Both the position numbers and the translations under genes were made by a program. From the NCBI GenBank assembly GCA_003118195.1, contig BEXV01003475.1:21609-37430 (forward strand): 15,822 nucleotides of DNA, given 5' to 3'. The DNA comes from Hemicentrotus pulcherrimus. Taxonomy: Eukaryota > Echinodermata > Echinoidea > Camarodonta > Strongylocentrotidae. The notes below the pieces were generated by a model. It searched no databases and was not told the DNA's origin. It was given only the letters and a program-made list of their open reading frames with translations. Position 1 is the stretch's first letter. Each line of letters starts with the position of its first letter. This document shows positions 1 to 9,800 of the stretch, piece after piece.

Positions 1-538
1 ATGCATTGTTTTTTAATATTTTGCGGCAGTTTACCGCAGCATATCTGAACAAACCTTAAGTGAACCGGATCTAACCTCACAGTCTAAAAATAGTATCTTT
101 ATATAATCAATAAAAGTCTAAAATCACAAAATATCCTAAAGATATTGGTTCATTTTAAAGAATCCTGATGGTGTCTTCAGTTTCAAGGGGATGAAACCAA
201 AGAATAGTTAATGTTCCTTCAAGTAAAAGTTGAAAGATAATAGCATCAAACTTACACAACACATCAAGATAATACAATCTGCCTCCGGAACTAATAAATA
301 CTTAGATCTGAACAAACATCGGTGAGTATAGGGAGGGTTCTTGTATTTCATGTAAATTCATAATTTTAACAATTAAAAAAAAAAGAGTCCTACCGTTTCT
401 CTCGATAGAATGAGAGTTGAAATTCAGGGGGTCATTCTGGGTTCTGCATTATCAAGTGTCCTCAGAGAACGGCAAGTGTTGGGTCATAGTACCAAGGAAA
501 TTTATCTTGTATCAAAATAAAGTTCTTGATTGACTCAC
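1..538 (-). other. intron after exon i, incomplete
   Basis: AT-rich DNA downstream of the last visible exon in transcription order. I looked on the minus strand for the expected next DENND6 exon and saw none. A short open stretch around 398-440 has a donor-like GGTAGG but encodes nothing that resembles the protein. No repeat of note was seen. Confidence 0.6.
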
Positions 539-603
539 CTTTGATAACCTCTTGATAATGTTCTTGTCTTTGTTCAGGAATGGTTTGTACTGTGTGTAGA
601 CAC
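539..603 (-). CDS. DENND6: DENND6 exon i (start of downstream DENN module)
   Basis: The 65-nt exon has CTTGTAG acceptor and AAG|GTGAGT donor, entering with two bases (completing GGT, glycine) and leaving in phase 0. It encodes [20 protein letters not shown] plus K, matching vertebrate [20 protein letters not shown]. The following exon, which should start near GVQQKRP and carry the ILRRYFLELTQSF helix, is not found between 1 and 538. Confidence 0.93.
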
Positions 604-3600
604 CTACAAGACAAAACATAACATAAACTTCTCATGTTACACAACACACATGCCATTGATATCAAACTGCATAATAAGGAGCAGAACATACATGCAACAT
701 GCCAAACGAAGCAGGATTAGATATATACTGTCTGTTAAGAGCTAGAAGAGCATTAATCGTGTATGTAAATATATAAATCAACTACCTTTTGCCTCAAATA
801 GGTAAAATCAGAAAACTGGTCACTTTGGGGCATACAATTGTCATCAAGTCATCAATGAGCTAAAAACAAGTCTTGTCATGCACACCCCAAGTGTAATTCA
901 GTGTAATATTGGTAAGCCCCCCCCCCAAAAAAAAAATAAATAATAAGAATAATAATGACCAAAATGCCTAAAGTTCTGAACACTTGCAAAGCAGTGTACA
1001 TACCGCATATCAGATATATGACAAAGAAAAAGTTCAGTTTATCAGCATGTAATTCAAGTTTGTTTTCCTTTAACTTTATAACACCAATTAAAATATTCAC
1101 CCAGTGGATTTCAAGACATAATTCGTCTTCTAATACTTGCCTGGTTTGGACTCTAGTGTTTTGATACTCCCTGGCTTCTTTGGTTTCAGAGCTTTGGAAT
1201 TCTTGTCTCCTGTAAAACAAAACAAACAAATTAAACAAATTTAGATTCATGTAATATCAGACCCTTAGAATTATTCAAAAGAATATTACATTTTCCTATT
1301 AGATTTGACATCACTATGAACAAGCCGTTCACTTTGCAGGACTCAATAATTAACATCATGTATTCTACAGTCATTATACAAGAAGCATACATTAACCAAT
1401 CTTTGTCCTGAAGACATGATTTGCAAATGCAAGGGAATGCAAGGGAATGCAAGGGAATGCAAAGAAAGCATAAATTATTTCTTGTTGCCAACCTCTTGCA
1501 CATCTCACAAAACTCAAACTACAATAATAAATTCCCTTCAAGTGTTTTAGTTTATTTTTGTGACTGCCGACAGTGGATCCAGGTGAACATCAATTTAATG
1601 AAATTGTCCATTGATAAGACAAACAATATCATGTTTCATTTAACAAATGACTCAAGGAAGCATGCTGACCATATCTCGCTCTTCTCTATTCTTTTCTTTC
1701 CTTCTCTCCATTACAGCACATAGGGACATACTTCTGATGTGCGCTATTAAAGTATGGTGTTCTACTACTATTATCATTATTATTTCCCTATTCAATGTAC
1801 TATCATTTCCTCATCAAGCATATACAGTGTACATGTATACAAACAGATGTACACCTGTGAAACTCGTGAGAGAATGATCCAATGCTTACCATACGAGGGC
1901 TCTCCTATCCGTACTATATGAGGCCAATGCTGTAACGTCTTGGCAAAGAATGGGTTTGTCACTCCAAGAATCACTGAAGGCCTTTGAGACAGAAGATCAA
2001 ATTAAGGAGCACTTACGTTTTCAAGAATTATATCATTCTACATAATATACAACATACAATGCAGCCATCTTTTAAAATCCTCACTGACCTCAAATATTCA
2101 AAGATATTATCAACACGCTGCATAAAAATGTGTATTATATTGCTGCTTTTTTTTAAAACGAAGTTTGTTTTGCATCTCATGTTTATTCTATGTATATTTA
2201 TTTATGCATTGGGTGCCCCATTAAACAAGCCTTGGCTTTTAGGGGCACCCTGACCATTTACACTGTACCAATAATTTTCATACATGCATGATTTGTATAC
2301 TGATTTTTATTTTAAATGGTTTAAAAAAACGAATTGAATTGAATTGAATTTGCTTGTATAATGCATACAAATGTCTTTTCCTTTTACACTCATACACACG
2401 TTCTTTGTCTCTTTATCACTGATCTTGCATACTGCTTGTCCCAGTCAGGAAAAACCATCACATAAAAATATATATAATGGGAGACAATTAGCGACTCAGT
2501 GATGTGAGTACACCATAGGCTTCAACTGGTTTCCTATAAGAAAAAGGGCATTTTGCTCCATAACTGTGAGCCAGAATGCATATTTCAGATCCGTTCATGT
2601 ACAAAATAAATATCTTTAGGCAAGAGCATATTAACATCCTAATCACATGACTAAGTTACCATGTAATGTTCTACAGACTTCCAAATTTACCATTTTTAAC
2701 AACAATGAATGTTCTCATACATGTATGTTGGCATGTAATTTTCCACATCTTTTATCATTTCAGTGTTTTCCCAAATTTCTGCACTCTATTGAAATAAAAA
2801 TGCAATGTGTGTTTGTATGTGTATTGGGTTTATACAGACGTGTATCAATCAGATATGATTATTTACGTCTGGGGACCGACCTTCAAATGTTTACTTACGG
2901 TGCTTGGGTTCTTGTGGTATACTCCTTGAACTCACTGTCATGGATAGTAAAGTAGGGTCTGAAGTCAGACATGAACCTTAGAGGTGAGATCATACTGACC
3001 AAAGCATGGACAGTATCAGCACACATACCAGGCCCTGGTGCCATCACAACCAATGTCTGGACAAGAAAAAGAAAAAGGTAATGTATGATATTCAATTTTG
3101 ACCAGTTCAAGTTTATTCCACTCGTGAAATAAAAGAAATCAACAACTAACAAATACAAGTAACACACACGCACACACACTCCTACATGTATATGTCTAAT
3201 GTTATAGAATCGAGTTAAAAAGAAGCAGGTTTGACTATATATACAATATAAAACTTACAAACTTCTGCAATTTCTCCAATTTCTTGCACATCATCGATTA
3301 GTGAAGGATATGCAAATAGGGATGGGGGTGGGGGAGGGGGCAGGCAAGGGGTGGAGAGCAGGGAAGGGTTAGGAGGGGCATGGTGTTTGTGTTGGGATGT
3401 TGTTTTGTGTTTTTTTTATTTGTCTTTTGGTGAAAAAATGACTTTAAACCATTTTTCATGGGAGATTAAGATTAAAATCTTAAGGTCTGGAAATTAATAG
3501 AAAGTTTGGGGGCTAAATGCACCGGATTTTAAGTCTGGTTTATGAAAAGACCCTTGACCATTGACCTACCTCTCCAGTAAGGACAAGCTCCCATAGGAGC

Positions 3601-6600
3601 TGCATGTGAGGTATAACTGGATGAAGGCATCTAAACATCTCAGGCTCACTGATGGAAGGCACGACAGTAAGAGGCGATCCCATCAGCTGTAATCAACATA
3701 AAAAATGGAACAAGATGCAACGATGTATTACATAGATTCGAATTAAATTCGAATCTATGTTTATCAAAAAATAAATTGTATGGCTCAAGACAGAATACTC
3801 TGGAGAACCATCGTCAACAGGGTCACAAAGGGTCAGTCATGACTGAGACTCAAAGAACCACCACGAAAATATCAAATAGTAGCGAATACAAACGTAACTT
3901 TGTTCCCACATGGTAAACCGCCTAACAAGACAGGCACAATACAATGACATAAGTGCACTGGACATTTATGTACCTTGCAACTACTGATAAAGTGAGTACG
4001 CGTTGGCCTTTCTTACGTGCATCTACAATTTTTCATCTAGCCCTGCATGTAATTAACTTACATACAGAATCGTTTCAAGCTTGCCACTGCAATTTTTCTT
4101 TAAAGGCAGGTTACTGTTACTGTGTGACCAAGGGTTTCTAGAACCACACGGATTTGACAGAGAAGTTCTCAATTGCAGTACATTTTTTCTGTTTTATTTT
4201 CATACAAAATATGTGTTTCATATTTCAAGAAAGAAGACCATATTTTCTTTGTTGAAACACTGTTGAAATGTTGGCAGTATAAAAGACTACATCAATGAAA
4301 GGATTAAAGTAGCAGGTGTCATATTGCAGATTGTTTGTACATGTAACTGTTACATGCTATTTAACAGAGTGGCAAGAATAAGATCCTTACTTACAACCGC
4401 ATCTCAAAATTAGATCAAATGCTTCATAATAATCCTCAATCTCCTATACCATGGCCTGTCCCTTGGCACTGGCTGCAGCACTGGCTTTGTCTTTTCTCAA
4501 TTGGACGCAATCTTTTAAACCTTCTAGCACATTACCAAGAACAAGATTTTGTATGTACACCCAACCTCTCATCCACAAGAAATAATGCTTCACACTAATT
4601 TGTCAATCTGAATACCACGACCTGTCCTTCGGTACTGGCTGCAGTGCTTGCTTTGTCTTTCATCAGTTCTTTGAACTCTTTTAGGTAAATTCCCAAGGTA
4701 TACACCCTATCCTCTCAAACACAAATGAGATCAGCAACTCTTCATTTTCCTTACCTCGACATGTCCCTTGGCACTGGCTGCAGCACTGGGCTTGTCTTGC
4801 CTAGATGGGATGCGGACTTGAAGGACACAGCCCATGATGGGTAAGTGAAGGGTCTTCCCTGGACAAGGCGATGGCCACTGGTCTATGTCATGGCATGCTG
4901 AAAACAAGAAAAAACATTCAAGGTACCGGTAACTATACAAAGTTTTAGTATGCGGTCATGAATTTGGTTCAAATGAACATACAATGTATTGAAAGCATAT
5001 GCGATTTTACAATAGTCAATGATCGTTGTCGCGGTTGAAAACAAGACTAAAGTGATGAAATTGTAAATAATAAACTCTTTATGTTGTATAGCTCCCTCAT
5101 AAGACTAATATTACTTTAGCTTTACAACAACGTTTCTTGACTAAAATCAACGATTTGGCTATTCACGTTTGGAAGTTATATATCAGAACTGGTCGCAGCT
5201 ATCAATGAATGGCATTAGATGCTATTCGAAATATTTGAAATTTACAGGGAGCACCGGTAAATTTTTGTTATTCAATTTGCTTGAAAGCCAAAGAGTTTAA
5301 CTGGCTAATTTTTCTAGTGCTTATAATACATCACAGGGGCATCCAAATATATTAACATTTAAAAGAATTAATATCCATCCAATTTTTAAATTTCCCAAAA
5401 CTTTGCATAACCTTGAAGTACAAAGTAACAAATTATATTTCAATGTACTAATGAAGGGTATTCCCTGGGCAATGGTTGGTTACTGCTCTGTGCCATGGCA
5501 AGCTGAATCAAAGAACAGACATTGGTTAAACCAAATATATATTTTTTTTAATCAAAAAAATAAATATCCCTATACCACTGCATTTTATAGGCAAGGGAAA
5601 GCCATTGGTCTGTGATTGTATGTCATAAACTAGCTGAAATAAATAATCTGTAAGATCAAGGATTTACATAATAACTTACCTGCTTCTATTGATGGTTCCC
5701 CATTGTCAAAATACTCTGGGGCTACCAGGCTAGCTAACTGGGTGAATAATGATGTGAAGGGCAACTGACTCACAAGTACTAGAGACTGCAAAGAAGAAGA
5801 AGAAGAAGAAGAAGAAGAAGAAGAAGAAGAAGAAGAAGAAGAATTAAATCACTTAATATAGCACAGCTACTACATCTACATATACTCTACTTTGCTGTGA
5901 TGAAAAACAAAACTCCTAACAGTACTCCTTTACAGACACAAAAATAAAAACTACCGGTATTCAAAAGCTCCTGAAAACAAGGGCATCTTCAACAAAACGT
6001 TGAAGACAGCAACAGCTGAGGCTTTTTTATATGTCTAGTGGACAAGAGGTAGGTTACCGGTATTTGGCTTTGGAGCAGTGCAACTGAAATTACAAGTACC
6101 ATCTGCTAGAGTTAATTTTGTTTTTGTGCAAGGTAGCTTTAGACGCAGCTTGTTCTGTGTACCGGTACTTTATAAGTGATGTACACACATGTTTATGGAT
6201 GTAATTGAGGAGACAATAATTCAGAAAAATAATTTAGGGCTTAAACATTCAATGCTTTACATAATTCTCTACCTTAATGGCAACCAATGGCAACCAATGT
6301 GACTCAATCAAAAAAGGTAAAATATTGGAAATAAATGCATGGACAAACCTTTCTGTGCTTTTCCTGTATAAGTATGGTTTCTACGAATGTGATGGAGATT
6401 GTATGACGTATACATGTAAAAGGCAGATTTACATGTGTTACCGTAAATCTTAGGGGTGCGTCTTATACACGGTATATACAAATGTATGTACTTCTCCATG
6501 TTTTTAAACAAGAATCCAAACAAAAATAATTTCAATACTGTTATCATTGTTCAATAAATACTGGTACAGGTTCTGTTACAGTTCATTCATAGCACTATAG

Positions 6601-6781
6601 TATTGAGGTTAAAAATTATTGACAAAAAAAAGAAAGAAAACAAGTATGCAATTGCACAATTGGCCTTATAATATGCAGTGTTGGATATATACATGTACAC
6701 CTACATGTACCGGTATATAGTAGACAAGTTTACATTATACAGACAGCCTCTTTACTTGTACCTGAAAATATGCAAAACCTC

Positions 6782-6821
<40 letters not shown>

Positions 6822-9800
6822 CAACAATGACCATAGGCCTACGGACAGTCACTTGTAAAACAGAGGTTACAAACATGCAGCTGTTACATTTATGTATGCC
6901 CAGAGAGTTAATTGTACATGTACCACATCACTTATGCACCAAAGATGTTTGGTGTTTTCAATTCATGTCTTAGGAGAAAGAACATTCTTAGTTTTCCTGT
7001 TCGAATACACTATTTTATATTTTTTGTGAACATGTACCACTGTATACTTTGGATTATAAAGAACCAACATGTTTTGAAGGTGACAAAAATAACAGTACAG
7101 ATATTTTGTATATAAATCTAATCCATTTTTTTTTAAATTAGCATGAGTTATTTCTTCTTTCAGCATTCAGACCACGACAAAACATTTAATGAACATTATA
7201 ACTATTAGGATAATGTCATGTCTGTAATTCATATTAGTGGCTGGGTGGATTCCAAACATTTTGTTGGTTGAAAGTTGACTCGTCATTACCGGTATATCAT
7301 ACACAATTACAGGTTATTTTCAAAATGCATGATATTTTGAGTACAAAAATATGTATATGATATATGATGTAATTCACCTTTCAATATTGGCCACAAAACA
7401 AATAATTATAAGCAATTGCTTACATCAGTGAATAAACCACAATCATTCCATAAAAATTATGAACTCTTAATGTAAACACATGAGTAGAACTTTGTGCTGC
7501 TGGTTCACTGCATGGTTGCATAGTGCATACATGTAGATTCACACTGTTTCATGGATATTTATCCCCAAATCAGTTACAGTACTAGCCCTGTTTTCATCAG
7601 CTCGAGTTTGCCAAATAACCGCTATTTTCAGACTTGGGATATTATCCCGAAGCTCGAAATTGCTTCTTAACTAGACTGATACGCTCATCACAAACTAGCT
7701 CGGCCAGGCGCAAATTAGCCTGCTATTTCTTAAATAGCGGGATATTTTGGAAACAACACCAAGATTTCTGGATATTTTGGAAACAAGACCAAGATTTCTT
7801 GGGACATTTTCTCGACCAAATATTCTAATTGCAACTGTGGGCTGATGAAGATGCAAATTACGATTGGGATAGTTAAAATAGAGGGTTATTTGGCAAACTC
7901 AAGCTGATGAGGCCAGGCCTCATGTATATGAACAACAATAACATGATATGAACCCCAAAACAAACAAGTGATTTTCCCTTCCACTGAGTAAACCACAAGC
8001 AAACGTTTCATAAACCTCACATGAACTCTGAGTGTAAACACAGTCTGTCATTTTATGCTAGTGGTTGCATTGATCCTCCTGTGTCATTGATGACCTTTTC
8101 TTGGGATTTGTTTTGAAATGATTGCATGCTGCTAGCAGCCTACATGTACATGTACATGTACAGTCACAAGTAGACGCTCTGGTTGAACAATTAACAACTA
8201 AATGAATCATACCCCTTGTAAATTTGATGTTTTGTGTGTTTTTGTCAACTCAAGAATCAAAAGTGGACTGGTTGAATTAGGGCCTTTAATAAATACTTTT
8301 AGATTTAGGAAATATAAATCAAGAAAAATATTACTTTTTTTCCCCCACATACTTTACAGAATTACAAAACTTGGTAAGGGTATAAATAATCTACCATTAG
8401 TTTCTAACTGTATGTATAGGCTGTGCATTGAATGTGTCATATAAAATAGTTATTCTACAAGATACAAATGAACTACAACAATATACATACACCAGTATCA
8501 TTAATATCAATTAGGAAATTTCCCAAATTTATTTTTTTGGTCTTCTTTCCTTGAATAAAAAAATCCTACATGTATCCACATAATGATATGCAAACTGCAT
8601 CACTATAATGTCCATGTTTTCGATGGACTTTAAAATTGAAATAAGATTCTGAATAATATAAGTGGGCTTCAACTATGGTCAGATATACCGTTCAGTCACT
8701 TCAGTGTATTATAATACTACAATATCCTTCATGTAAATGTGACACTCTTGAGTGGGATTCAATTTTGGTCGCAAACCCTCAAAGTGGATTCCAATATTTT
8801 GCTGGAATATATTTCACATTATACATGTACTTTCCAAGTGGACTTCAATATCCTATTCTAAGAGTGGCTTTAAGGAGGCAGTGGTGCATAAATGCATCGG
8901 TGATGAGAAGCGAGATGAGGGTAAAATAAGATTATTTTTGTCACCTGCTATTGCCTTGTACATGTGTGCAATGCCCCTCAGGCAAGATGCAATTACTCTC
9001 GATATCGACTTTGTACGCAGACCTGTGCAGTCAGTCAGTATGGCATGTATTTGAACGTAATACAGCTAACCTTTCAAATGATGAAAGCACAATCCATCAC
9101 GTGTTGAGAATGAGAAGGGCGTAACACTCTCTTTAAGGGTACCGAGAAATTGACACCATCTTGATCTATTCATTGTTTCAACATGAAGCAGTAGTGTCCC
9201 AATCTTATTCCAATTTTTTTTTTCAAACATCAATATCATAAAATAATGTGATAATAAGTTGTCTCATTTTGTTTTTAACCAAAAGGGAATATTCAAATAT
9301 TTATTAAAGAACAAGAGGAATACTAATGCTTGCACTCTCAGCTCTTTAATGTGCCGGTAAGCAAAAGCAAATACAACCTGTACATTGTACACAGTACTGC
9401 ATATTGTCTTCTGAGAACTGAAAGCTAGAAGGACATTACCTCATGTTCTTTAACACATAGATAAATAACGCCCTTCTAACACTCAACAGATGATATCCAT
9501 GTATGCTTTTAAATATATCACAATGACTTACAGGGCTTTGTAGGGATTTGCATGGTGAAACTCTCAAAACTTACAAAGGGGGCCAAAATGTTGTGAACAA
9601 TTATAATTGAAACTTTCCTAAATGTATGGGGGCACAATGTTAATCATTAGCAAAATTACAATCATATTTTTTATTTCAATTTTGCAACTGGCAGTGGTTT
9701 ATTTACCCCATTTGTTGTGTAGATGGGCTTTGATTTTCACTCAAAGAGACAAAACACAGATTCTGAAATTCTATAAATACTGTACCTTTGATCTTGAGGC

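Larger units (their letters stand above)
3687..4754 (-). other. intron between exons d and e
   Basis: A 1068-bp intron. It holds a perfect palindrome at 3730-3760 and two partial copies of exon d (4450-4520 and 4616-4672). Confidence 0.8.
4898..5679 (-). other. intron between exons c and d
   Basis: A 782-bp intron containing two damaged acceptor-side copies of exon d (5453-5502 and 5590-5633). Confidence 0.8.

Noticed and set aside
398..440. Candidate next exon with donor-like GGTAGG
   Set aside because: The translation does not resemble the DENND6 segment expected after KRLSK, and no good acceptor supports it.
462..689. 75-codon minus-strand open frame over exon i
   Set aside because: It reads the exon in a wrong frame and runs through both splice sites; the DENND6 frame is a different one.
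876..1250. 124-codon minus-strand open frame
   Set aside because: It overlaps exon h in another frame and includes intron homopolymers; the residues look like translated intron.
1890..1975. Inner acceptor CTTCAG for exon g
   Set aside because: It shifts phase after exon f and destroys the SVILGVTN frame; the outer CTCAAAG site fits.
8675..9054. Overlapping 84- and 100-codon plus-strand open frames
   Set aside because: Composition looks like translated intron and the two frames overlap; no family resemblance or splice support.
9113..9477. Inverted AGAAGGGCGT pair 365 bp apart
   Set aside because: Only ten bases match and the similarity does not extend, so chance is sufficient.
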